Part shown: positions 16,018 through 23,180 of the stretch, piece after piece
How positions within the stretch are numbered: the first letter of the stretch is position 1
Layout of the letters: each line of letters opens with the position of its first letter
NCBI GenBank assembly: GCA_031546985.1
Contig: JAVBJN010000071.1
Span: 62,001-126,000, forward strand
Direction: 5' to 3'
DNA: 64,000 nucleotides
Source of the DNA: JAVBJN01 sp031546985
Lineage (GTDB): Bacteria > Bacteroidota > Bacteroidia > Chitinophagales > Chitinophagaceae
Notes under the pieces: generated by a model
The model's input: only the letters and a program-made list of their open reading frames with translations
The model's database searches: none
Told to the model about the DNA's origin: nothing
Translations under genes and position numbers: made by a program

Positions 16018-16446
16018 ATGGCCAGAGTAAAAATCCAGTTTCCGGAAAAATCCATTTTCTGCACACAGATCGAAATACGGGTAACCGACCTCAACTATGG
16101 CAATCATATGGCCAACGATGCGGTGTTAGGCTTTGCCCAGGAAGTGCGCATGCGCTGGCTGGCGCAATGGGGCTATACCGAGATCAACGCCGGCGAAACG
16201 GGCCTTATTATGGGCGATGCCGAGATCAGCTACAAAGGAGAGGCCTTCTTTGGCGATGTGCTTACGATTACGCTCTATGTGGGCGAGATCAGCAAACATG
16301 GTTTTGAACTACTTTTCCGGATGACGACCACCCGCGAAAACCGCACTACAGACATTGCGCATGTAAAGACCGGAATGGTATGCTTTGATTACCAGGAACG
16401 TAAAGTGAAAGCCATCCCAGAAAATTTTCAAGAAAAATTGGCCTAA
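16018..16446 (+). CDS. Hotdog-fold acyl-CoA thioesterase (4HBT/YbgC-like)
   Basis: 142 residues. EIRVTDLNYGNHMANDAVLGF has the Asp-x-(N)-x-G-H arrangement of 4-hydroxybenzoyl-CoA thioesterase-type hotdog enzymes (catalytic Asp at the start of the long helix), followed by strands typical of the fold. Single-domain length fits. Would hydrolyse an acyl-CoA or acyl-ACP; substrate unknown. Third gene of the short operon with rdgB; tRNA-Met follows with its own promoter. Confidence 0.82.
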   Translation: MARVKIQFPEKSIFCTQIEIRVTDLNYGNHMANDAVLGFAQEVRMRWLAQWGYTEINAGETGLIMGDAEISYKGEAFFGDVLTITLYVGEISKHGFELLFRMTTTRENRTTDIAHVKTGMVCFDYQERKVKAIPENFQEKLA

Positions 16447-16450
16447 AGGT

Positions 16451-16480
16451 TTGCAAATTTAAAAACCCTTATTACCTTTG
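16451..16480 (+). promoter_or_regulatory. Promoter of tRNA-Met
   Basis: TTG at 16451-16453, 19 bases, TACCTTTG at 16473-16480: an exact match to the Bacteroidota consensus, 12 bases before the first base of the tRNA. Confidence 0.88.
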
Positions 16481-16492
16481 CACTCCCGATTT

Positions 16493-16566
16493 GGCGAGGT
16501 AGCTCAGTTGGTTAGAGCGCAGGATTCATAACCCTGAGGTCACGGGTTCAACTCCCGTCCTCGCTA
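16493..16566 (+). tRNA. tRNA-Met (CAT)
   Basis: 74-nt cloverleaf: acceptor GGCGAGG/CCTCGCT with a G1-U72 wobble, D arm GCTC/GAGC, anticodon loop TTCATAA, T arm ACGGG/CCCGT with TTCAACT. CCA is not encoded. The long D-loop suits an elongator Met; a lysidine-modified Ile(CAU) tRNA cannot be excluded from sequence alone. The anticodon stem closes with an A-C mismatch. Confidence 0.92.
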
Positions 16567-16576
16567 CACCAGATCG

Positions 16577-16606
16577 AAGCCCATCTTTTTAAGATGGGCT
16601 TTTTTG
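16577..16606 (+). terminator. Terminator after tRNA-Met
   Basis: 11-bp stem (16577-16587 with 16591-16601), three-base loop, then a T run. Confidence 0.88.
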
Positions 16607-16766
16607 TGCCCCATTACTCCGTTCCATATTTGGTGGCATTCTGAAAACTTTACCCACCACAATACTTTTCACTATTTTCAATACAGCAAAAGAACGCATG
16701 CACTAACACACCACCGCCCCACCATTTGATTTATAGATTATTTTATTCTTAACCCAATCCAATGAA

Positions 16767-17429
16767 ATGAAAAAAAATCTAATGGCTATCAAAAGTATGC
16801 TGCTGACTTGTTTCCTTACCCTTTGCTGTTCCACCATGTTTGCGACCGCTCTTAAAGTTCAGGCCTGGTTGGTAGAAGCCAATGCAGGGTGTTATAAGAT
16901 ACATGTAGTGCTCACATTGGATGATGGCACTTTCGTTACAAGCGGCGGTGTATGGCTACCTCCAGGTTGCGCGCCTGCATCGCCTAACAAACTGGTGTAT
17001 GAAGACCAGGCCGTTGTAGCAGACAATGGTCACACACAGGCTTTTATCGATTTAATTAAAGCCCCTGAGCATTACGGCAACTACCTCACCGCCAGAAATA
17101 TTGCTATGGGCCATGCTAAAACCACTATGGGTACCAGTGAATTGCAAAAAATAAAAGGAGTGGATTTTGATATATACCCTAATCCTCAATCTGCGGGCAA
17201 AGATTTTAGTTTACAATTGAAATTTGACCCTAATACCGTTGCAATGCCTTTGTCTGTTAATATATACGATGCATTGGGCAAGTTGGTTGAAGCGCACCCG
17301 GTAACCAAAGCAGCTATTCGCAACACTGCCATACGCATACAGACAAAGACTTTACCAGCGGGGATCTACAATGTAGGCATCCTCTCAAACGGAGAGTGCA
17401 TTGGCAACCGCGGCCTTATTATCCAATAA
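16767..17429 (+). CDS. Secreted protein with T9SS C-terminal sorting domain
   Basis: 220 residues; ATG at 16767 chosen because the ATG five bases earlier runs into TGA at once. Signal peptide about 1-30 (hydrophobic, ends MFATA). N-terminal 100 residues have no recognised fold but include a pair of Cys/Gly/Pro-rich turns. Residues about 135-220 form a type A T9SS tail: DFDIYPNPQSAGKDFSL, then SVNIYDALGKLVEAH and LPAGIYNVGIL, ending near the C-terminus. Such tails are cleaved by PorU after export through the type IX secretion system. Likely a small surface or extracellular protein; function unknown. A terminator follows 22 bases after the stop. Confidence 0.82.
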   Translation: MKKNLMAIKSMLLTCFLTLCCSTMFATALKVQAWLVEANAGCYKIHVVLTLDDGTFVTSGGVWLPPGCAPASPNKLVYEDQAVVADNGHTQAFIDLIKAPEHYGNYLTARNIAMGHAKTTMGTSELQKIKGVDFDIYPNPQSAGKDFSLQLKFDPNTVAMPLSVNIYDALGKLVEAHPVTKAAIRNTAIRIQTKTLPAGIYNVGILSNGECIGNRGLIIQ

Positions 17430-17451
17430 ATCAGTTTAAATCATTATTCAG

Positions 17452-17484
17452 ACCTCTGCTTTCGATAAAAGCGGAGGTTTTTTT
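17452..17484 (+). terminator. Terminator of the T9SS cargo gene
   Basis: 11-bp stem with one G-T pair (17452-17462 with 17468-17478) followed by seven T. Confidence 0.85.
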
Positions 17485-17640
17485 ATTTCTGGCCATTTTT
17501 TGCACCATTGTGCTTGCCGCATCCATTTTCAAATGACGAAAGCCTATCCGTTTCCATGCATTTTGTATCAAATAAATAGTACTTGTACTATCAAAACATG
17601 GAATTTATCCCATTATTTTCGGCAAAATATGTTCCAACAG

Positions 17641-17672
17641 GTAAAAAATCCGTGCTAGCACGGATTTTTTAC
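17641..17672. repeat. Perfect 32-bp palindrome, bidirectional terminator-like
   Basis: 16 bases followed by their exact reverse complement, with A6 at the left and T6 at the right, so each strand sees a G+C stem and a T tract. No gene ends next to it, which is unusual for a terminator. Confidence 0.7.
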
Positions 17673-17786
17673 ATTAGTCACAAATATATTTTTGTGTTGT
17701 TATCAGATCAGAACACTTCAAGACATTTTACAACAAATCGTTTTTTAAATCTTTCCATAGGTTGGCATTTGGTTGATGCAACAAAA

Positions 17787-17812
17787 AAGGCCCTTGTTTC
17801 TACAAGGGCCTT
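17787..17812. terminator. Bidirectional terminator-like hairpin
   Basis: 11-bp stem (17787-17797 with 17802-17812), TTCT loop, flanked by A and T runs on both sides. Confidence 0.7.
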
Positions 17813-17914
17813 CATTTTTTTATACGATTCCGGAAACAGGGAGTACATGCCTTCCATCTGACTATTACGCCGCAATAACACCGATTCTGTGTATCAGTTG
17901 CACATGATAAAAAA

Positions 17915-17938
17915 ATCCTCCGCCGGATGGCAGAGGAT
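17915..17938 (-). terminator. Terminator of the E1 dehydrogenase gene
   Basis: 10-bp stem with one G-T pair, four-base loop, followed on the minus strand by seven T; lies 28 bases after the gene's stop. Confidence 0.85.
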
Positions 17939-17966
17939 CTTACGCTATTTTATGTTTCTTATGTGC

Positions 17967-20018
17967 TTAATAACGAAGCATTTCTCCAATAGCTGCGGCC
18001 ACCTTATCGGTATTGGGCAGCATTGCTTTCTCCAGCTCCATATTCATGGGCACTGCAGGCAGATTTAAGGCACCTACGGTCTTAACCGGGGCATCCAGCC
18101 ATCTGAAGCAATGCTGGGCTATACGGCCCGATAAAGCCTCGGCAAATGAGTTGCGGAGCTGCTCTTCGGTAAGCACTATGCATTTACCGTGTTTCTGTAC
18201 TGTAGCAAAGATCAATTCTTCATCTAAAGGATACAAAGTGCGGATATCTATTACCTCTACCTGGCCGGGATATTGTTTAGCGGCATTTTTAGCCCAATGC
18301 ACGCCCATACCGTAAGTAATGATACATACAGACTCTCCGTTGTCAACAGCCTCTTCACCGGCCGCTAACACCACGGCGCCTTTGCCCAGCGGCAGAATGT
18401 AGTCTTTATCCGGCTCAATGGTACGCGCTTCTTCGGTGCCAGGCACTTTGCTCCAGTACAATCCTTTGTGCTCCAGCATAATTACCGGGTTAGGATCATA
18501 GTAAGCGGCTTTCATCAAACCTTTCATATCGGCAGCATTGGAAGGATACACAATTTTGATACCCTTGATGGTAGCCAATGTGCTCTCTACACTACCACTG
18601 TGGTAAGGACCACCACCGCCGTATGCGCCAATGGGCACACGAATTACGGAAGCTACCGGGTATTTGCCGCAACTGAGGTAGCACGACTTGCTCATTTCGG
18701 TTACCAGCTGGTTGATGCCGGGATAGATATAATCTGCAAACTGAACTTCTACAATCGGGCGCACACCTACTGCGCTCAAACCTACGGTAGAACCAATGAT
18801 GTATGCTTCCTGGATGGCGGTGTTAAACACACGCACATCGCCAAATTTATCGGCCAGTGTAGCCGCTTCGCGGAATACACCACCCAGCCTGCGGCCTACA
18901 TCCTGGCCAAAGAACATGGCTTCGGGATGCGCCTGCAAAATTTCTTCTACAGCGTGCAAGGCCGCATCTACCATCACTACTTTATCGCGGCCGGCAGGGG
19001 TTTTAACACCCTTCTCTTCGGTAACGGTAGTGGGTGCAAACACATGGTCTTCTACCGTGGCAGGATCGGGCTCCGGCGCTGCTACAGCCAGGGCAAATTC
19101 CTGTTTTACATACGCGGCGGTTTCTGCTTCTATAGCTTCGAGCTCAGCGTGGCTTATGCCTCGGTTGCGCAATACATTTTCGAGTTTAGGACCGGGATCG
19201 TCTTTACCGTGCTTCTCCAGGTCTTCGGGGGTTCTGTACCATTCTTTACGCACACCGGAGGTGTGGTGGCCCAGCAAAGGTACTTTGGCATGCACCAGGA
19301 TAGGCTTGCGGTGCTCGCGCACAAAGTTGAAGGCATCTTCCATCACTTTGTAAGAAGCTTCAAAATCGCTGCCATCTACCCTTACACGCTCCATACCTTT
19401 AAAACCTGCGGCATACTCGTAAGCATCCATGGTACGGGCTTCGTCGCTGCTTACAGAAATACCCCATTCGTTATCCTGCACCAGGTAAATAATGGGCAAC
19501 TGGTGCAATACCGCAAACTGGAATGCCTCAGACACTTCACCTTCGGTTACACTACCATCGCCCAGGGAGCAAACGGTAACGGGCAACTGGCCTGTTTTTT
19601 CCAGCCCCTGCCTTTCGAGGTATTTGATACCCTGCGCCACGCCTGTGGTGGGTATTACCTGCATACCGGTAGCACTACTCTGGTGAATAATGCTGGGAAA
19701 ACCTTCGCGGATAATATTGGGGTGGTTGTAATACGCGCGGCCGCCGGTAAAAGGATCGTCCTTTTTGGCCAGCAGTTGCAGCATAAGCTCATACGGACGG
19801 TAGTCCATACCCAGCATAATGCTCTCATCGCGGTAGTAAGGGCTTACATAATCGCAGGGCTTGAGCTGAAACGCGGTAGCCAGCTGAATGGCTTCGTGGC
19901 CGCGCGATGTGCTGTGTACATATTTGCAGATCTGCCTGTTGTCGTCGTAAGTAATGGCTATGGCTTTGGCGGTCATCATTAACCGGTAAGCCTTCAGTAA
20001 TATATCGTTGCTCAGCAT
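17967..20018 (-). CDS. 2-oxoacid dehydrogenase E1, fused alpha and beta subunits
   Basis: 683 residues. The N-terminal half (about 1-310) is E1-alpha: thiamine diphosphate motif GDGSVTEGEVSEAFQ ending in NEWGISV, and the phospho-loop region HTSGVRKEWYRTPED. The C-terminal half (about 345-680) is E1-beta: EAYIIGSTVGLSAVGVRPIVE, GAYGGGGPYHSGSVESTLATIKG, and EEQLRNSFAEALSG near the end. Decarboxylates a 2-oxoacid and transfers the acyl group to lipoyl-E2. The fused form is common in Bacteroidota and is usually annotated as branched-chain (2-oxoisovalerate) dehydrogenase; pyruvate cannot be excluded. No E2 or E3 gene is adjacent. A TACTTTTG -7 element lies at 20046-20039 on the minus strand. Confidence 0.92.
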   Translation of the reverse strand: MLSNDILLKAYRLMMTAKAIAITYDDNRQICKYVHSTSRGHEAIQLATAFQLKPCDYVSPYYRDESIMLGMDYRPYELMLQLLAKKDDPFTGGRAYYNHPNIIREGFPSIIHQSSATGMQVIPTTGVAQGIKYLERQGLEKTGQLPVTVCSLGDGSVTEGEVSEAFQFAVLHQLPIIYLVQDNEWGISVSSDEARTMDAYEYAAGFKGMERVRVDGSDFEASYKVMEDAFNFVREHRKPILVHAKVPLLGHHTSGVRKEWYRTPEDLEKHGKDDPGPKLENVLRNRGISHAELEAIEAETAAYVKQEFALAVAAPEPDPATVEDHVFAPTTVTEEKGVKTPAGRDKVVMVDAALHAVEEILQAHPEAMFFGQDVGRRLGGVFREAATLADKFGDVRVFNTAIQEAYIIGSTVGLSAVGVRPIVEVQFADYIYPGINQLVTEMSKSCYLSCGKYPVASVIRVPIGAYGGGGPYHSGSVESTLATIKGIKIVYPSNAADMKGLMKAAYYDPNPVIMLEHKGLYWSKVPGTEEARTIEPDKDYILPLGKGAVVLAAGEEAVDNGESVCIITYGMGVHWAKNAAKQYPGQVEVIDIRTLYPLDEELIFATVQKHGKCIVLTEEQLRNSFAEALSGRIAQHCFRWLDAPVKTVGALNLPAVPMNMELEKAMLPNTDKVAAAIGEMLRY

Positions 20019-20117
20019 GTCTTTTGAAAAATAATGTGCAAAAGTAACTATTCGCTATGCGATTTCCGAAACACAAAACGCATATCAATAAAAAAGACGG
20101 GCTTTTGACCCATCTTT

Positions 20118-20729
20118 TTATTTCACTTCCAGTTCTAATAATTTTTCCTGGCCCAGGTAGGCTTCCAGGGTTTCGCCCGGTTCTATTGGCCCTATGCCAG
20201 CCGGCGTGCCTGTAAAAATGAGGTCGCCTATGTTTAAGGTAAAGTATTGCGAAATGTAACTTACCAGGCTTTCGATGCTAAAGATCATATTGCCGGAGTT
20301 GCCGTTCTGCACCTGCTCTTTGTCTTTAAACAAAGAAAAGCTGAGGTTATCTAAACGGGTTTCGGGTGTTACATCTACAAACTTGCCTACCGCGGCAGAG
20401 TTATCAAAAGCTTTGGCCATTTCCCAGGGCAGACCTTTGGATTTGAGGCGCTCCTGTATGTCTCTGGCTGTAAAGTCAATACCCACCGTCATTTTATCGA
20501 AATAATTGCGGGCAAACTTTTCCTGTATGTACTTCCCGTTTTTGCAGATGCGCAGCACCAGCTCGCACTCGTATTGCAGATCGAGTGTAAACTCGGGGTA
20601 GTAATAAGGTTTATTAAAGGTGAATAAGGCCGATTTGGGTTTCATGAAAATCACAGGATCTTTCGGAACCTCGTTATTCAACTCTTTTGCGTGTTCTACA
20701 TAATTACGGCCCACACAAACGATTTTCAT
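20118..20729 (-). CDS. Fumarylacetoacetate hydrolase-family protein
   Basis: 203 residues, short single-domain FAH. Starts MKIVCVGRNYVEHAKELNNE, with PVIFMKPKSAL, the metal-binding E-x-E at YECELVLRICK and Asp in GIDFTARDIQ, and the GDLIFTGTPAGIGPIEPGE block near the end. Family members cleave C-C bonds in 2-oxo-acid ring-opening products or decarboxylate oxaloacetate. Substrate unknown; lies 37 bases downstream of pth on the same strand. Confidence 0.9.
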   Translation of the reverse strand: MKIVCVGRNYVEHAKELNNEVPKDPVIFMKPKSALFTFNKPYYYPEFTLDLQYECELVLRICKNGKYIQEKFARNYFDKMTVGIDFTARDIQERLKSKGLPWEMAKAFDNSAAVGKFVDVTPETRLDNLSFSLFKDKEQVQNGNSGNMIFSIESLVSYISQYFTLNIGDLIFTGTPAGIGPIEPGETLEAYLGQEKLLELEVK

Positions 20730-20765
20730 AGCTATAATGTTTTTAGCAGTTGAGCAAATTTATTC

Positions 20766-21326
20766 TTAATTGTTATACTGGCTCATAGTGCGCTCCAGCC
20801 CTTGTGCGGCAAAGCTTTCTATAATTTCTACAGACTTGTCTATTTTTTCCCGGATCACCGGCAACTCATCAGATTTCCATTTGCCCAGCACAAAATCTAC
20901 CTGGCGCCCTTTGGGATAATTGCTTCCGATACCAAACCGTAAGCGGGGGTATTGCTGCGTACCCAGCATAACCTGGATGTCTTTGAGGCCATTGTGCCCG
21001 GCATCGCTGCCCGATGGGCGCAGCCTCAGCTTTTCGAGTGGCAGCATCAGGTCATCTACAATTACCAGCACATTATCTACGGTAATCTTTTCCTTATCCA
21101 TCCAGTATTTGAGCGCTTTACCGCTCAGGTTCATGTAGGTGGTAGGCTTAATCACCACAAATATCTTTCCTTTCCACTTTACCTCGGCCACATCGGCCAG
21201 CCTTTCGGCCCGGTAACTGCCACCATGCTTGGCCACAAACGCATCTGCCACATCAAAACCGATGTTGTGACGCGTATTTTCGTATTCCTGCCCTATATTT
21301 CCTAATCCTGCAACCAGATATTTCAC
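20766..21326 (-). CDS. pth: Peptidyl-tRNA hydrolase
   Basis: About 186 residues from a GTG at 21326, which gives the normal Pth start (VKYLVAGLGNIGQEYENTRHNIGF). A longer frame to 21413 adds 29 residues not expected in the family. Catalytic His in the TRHNIGF block, TYMNLSGKAL, VIVDDLMLPLEKLRLRPSGSDAGHNGLKDI and RLRFGIG are all present. Releases peptides from prematurely dropped peptidyl-tRNA. Co-directional with rplY, with a bidirectional hairpin between the two, and upstream of the FAH-family gene. Confidence 0.93.
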   Translation of the reverse strand: MKYLVAGLGNIGQEYENTRHNIGFDVADAFVAKHGGSYRAERLADVAEVKWKGKIFVVIKPTTYMNLSGKALKYWMDKEKITVDNVLVIVDDLMLPLEKLRLRPSGSDAGHNGLKDIQVMLGTQQYPRLRFGIGSNYPKGRQVDFVLGKWKSDELPVIREKIDKSVEIIESFAAQGLERTMSQYNN

Positions 21327-21426
21327 AGCTTTCTGTATTTCAAATTGGCCTGTAAAACCTGGTTTTACAAGCAAAAAAGTGGTCGAATTTAGTTGTTTTT
21401 TAACTTTTAACACAGCTTAGGCATAA

Positions 21427-21452
21427 AAAAACCCCGCAATTGCGGGGTTTTT
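21427..21452. terminator. Bidirectional terminator after rplY
   Basis: Perfect 26-bp palindrome (13 + 13) with A5 and T5 ends; lies 16 bases after the rplY stop on the minus strand, upstream of pth. Confidence 0.88.
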
Positions 21453-21468
21453 CCGGTAATGCATTACC

Positions 21469-22062
21469 TTATTTTTTTCCTTTAGCATCTTTGGCAGCGG
21501 CAGCTTCTTCTTGTTTCAGCTGACGAGTCATTACGATAGATGCAACAGGGATACGTGCAGAGTTCAAGATTTCCATGTTCTCAACTTTAATATCCTCAAC
21601 ACGGATATTTTCGTTCAGTTCCAGGTTATCGATGTTTACTTCTACGTGCTCAACCAGGTATTTAGGCAAAAGTTTTACTTTGATGGTGTTCATTTTAGGA
21701 ACAAAACGACCACCAGCTTTAACACCAGGAGCAACACCTACAAATTTCAGTGGCAGGTTAGCTACTACTTTTTTATCCTCAACCAGTTCCAGCATATCAA
21801 TGTGGATCAGCTCGTCGGTAACTTTGTCGAACTGCAGGTCTTTCAGGATACATTTGTAAGATTTGCCCTCTACTTTTACTTCAGCCATCAGGAACTCAGC
21901 GGTATAAACCAGTGGTTTGAAAGCTTTCAAAGGTGTAGCAAAGTGAATTTCGGTGGCCCCACCGTAGATTACGCCAGGCACTAATTCCTGAGAACGGATT
22001 TGGCGGGACGCCTTTTTACCAAATTCGCTCCTCAGTTGTCCTTCAACAGTAACTGTTTTCAT
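21469..22062 (-). CDS. rplY: 50S ribosomal protein L25 (CTC form)
   Basis: 197 residues, the long two-domain L25/Ctc type. N-terminal 5S rRNA-binding domain with RQIRSQELVPGVIYGG and YKCILKDLQFDKVTDELIHID; C-terminal beta domain with LPLKFVGVAPGVKAGG. Tail rich in Lys/Ala/Glu. Lies 53 bases after prs on the same strand, the usual prs-rplY(ctc)-pth order. Confidence 0.95.
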   Translation of the reverse strand: MKTVTVEGQLRSEFGKKASRQIRSQELVPGVIYGGATEIHFATPLKAFKPLVYTAEFLMAEVKVEGKSYKCILKDLQFDKVTDELIHIDMLELVEDKKVVANLPLKFVGVAPGVKAGGRFVPKMNTIKVKLLPKYLVEHVEVNIDNLELNENIRVEDIKVENMEILNSARIPVASIVMTRQLKQEEAAAAKDAKGKK

Positions 22063-22115
22063 GATTATACATTGTGTTTTATCGGCTTTTCACCTGCCTT
22101 TGTTAGAAAAAAACT

Positions 22116-23060
22116 TTAGTCTTTCTTGGCGCGTACGAACAAGCTGTTGATAGACTTGTTTTCGTGTGCGTTGCGGATACAGGTTGCGAACAGGTCTGCG
22201 GTGCTTACTACCTTAATTTTAGAGCATTCGCGCTGCAAAGGAATAGTATCGCAAACCACCAGCTCACTCAGCACCGAGTTTTCGATGTTTTCATAAGCCT
22301 TACCGCTCAATACAGGGTGTGTACACAGGGCACGGATGCTTTTGGCACCTTTTTCCATCAGCATGGCAGCCGATTTGGTGAGTGTACCTGCTGTATCGCA
22401 GATATCGTCGATCAGAATAAGATCTTTCCCTGTTACATCACCAATTACGGTCATACTGGCGATTTCGTTGGCGCGTTTGCGGTACTTGTCGCAGATTACC
22501 ATTTCGGCGTTGAAATAAGAAGCGATTTCGCGGATGCGGTTGGCACTTCCTACGTCAGGGGCGGCAAAGGTAAGATTTTCTATGTTAAGATTCTGAATAT
22601 ATGGAATAAAAATAGCAGAACTGTCCAGGTGATCTACCGGGATGTCAAAGAAGCCCTGGATCTGCGGTGCGTGCAGGTCCATGGTCATTACACGATCGGC
22701 ACCGGCTTTGGTAAGCAGGTTGGCCACCAGTTTGGAGGCAATCGCAACCCTTGGTTTGTCTTTCCGGTCCTGGCGGGCGTAGCCATAGTAAGGTATTACG
22801 GCAATCACTTTGTAGGCAGATGCACGCTTTGCAGCGTCGATCATCAGCAGCAATTCCATCAGGTTATCTGCTGGTGCCATTGTAGACTGAACCAGAAAAA
22901 CATAGTCACCACGTACAGACTCCTGAAAAACGGGGCACATTTCGCCGTCGCTAAACTTCTGGAGTTTGATCTGACCTAATTTGGTGCCATACTTTTCTGC
23001 AATCTTTTCAGCCAGGTACTGCGAGTTAGCACCCGAAAAAATTTTAACAGAGGGTTGCAT
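22116..23060 (-). CDS. prs: Ribose-phosphate pyrophosphokinase
   Basis: 314 residues from the ATG at 23060 (MQPSVKIFSGANSQ). The longer frame to 23174 gives a 38-residue extension that overlaps the promoter, so it is rejected. KFSDGE near the start, YGYARQDRK (ATP-binding flexible region), MTMDLHAPQIQGFFDIPVDHL and the PRPP loop DLILIDDICDTAGTL are present. Makes PRPP from ribose-5-phosphate and ATP for nucleotide, His and Trp synthesis. Class I length. Confidence 0.96.
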   Translation of the reverse strand: MQPSVKIFSGANSQYLAEKIAEKYGTKLGQIKLQKFSDGEMCPVFQESVRGDYVFLVQSTMAPADNLMELLLMIDAAKRASAYKVIAVIPYYGYARQDRKDKPRVAIASKLVANLLTKAGADRVMTMDLHAPQIQGFFDIPVDHLDSSAIFIPYIQNLNIENLTFAAPDVGSANRIREIASYFNAEMVICDKYRKRANEIASMTVIGDVTGKDLILIDDICDTAGTLTKSAAMLMEKGAKSIRALCTHPVLSGKAYENIENSVLSELVVCDTIPLQRECSKIKVVSTADLFATCIRNAHENKSINSLFVRAKKD

Positions 23061-23098
23061 ATATAAAAATGTGAAATGTGAGCAAGTTAAACAGGACG

Positions 23099-23130
23099 CA
23101 AAACTACGATAAAGGGGGGGAATAACACAA
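23099..23130 (-). promoter_or_regulatory. Promoter of prs
   Basis: Minus strand TTG (23130-23128), 21 bases, TAGTTTTG (23106-23099). Places the transcript start about 30 bases before the prs ATG at 23060, and supports that ATG. Confidence 0.7.
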
Positions 23131-23180
23131 CAAAAAAATAATGTCCGGAATAGCCCGGACATTACATAAAACATAAATAA

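Larger units (their letters stand above)
17485..17914. other. Intergenic region with palindromes, no gene
   Basis: 430 bases without a supported gene; the longest open frame (plus strand, 92 codons) runs through two terminator-like hairpins and looks spurious. It holds a 16-base inverted repeat (17576-17591, ATAGTAC-TT-GTACTAT), a 32-bp palindrome (17641-17672) and a terminator-like hairpin (17787-17812). Confidence 0.6.

Noticed and set aside
17583..17861. 92-codon plus-strand ORF
   Set aside because: Contains a 32-bp palindrome and a second terminator hairpin within the frame; no recognisable protein.
18468..19982. 504-codon open frame on the plus strand
   Set aside because: Entirely antisense to the fused E1 dehydrogenase gene. 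Its translation is Gly/Tyr/His-rich without any domain, a known effect of the codon use of the real gene. Similar long antisense frames at 13705-14697, 39453-40367, 43731-44807 and 57601-58581 were rejected for the same reason.
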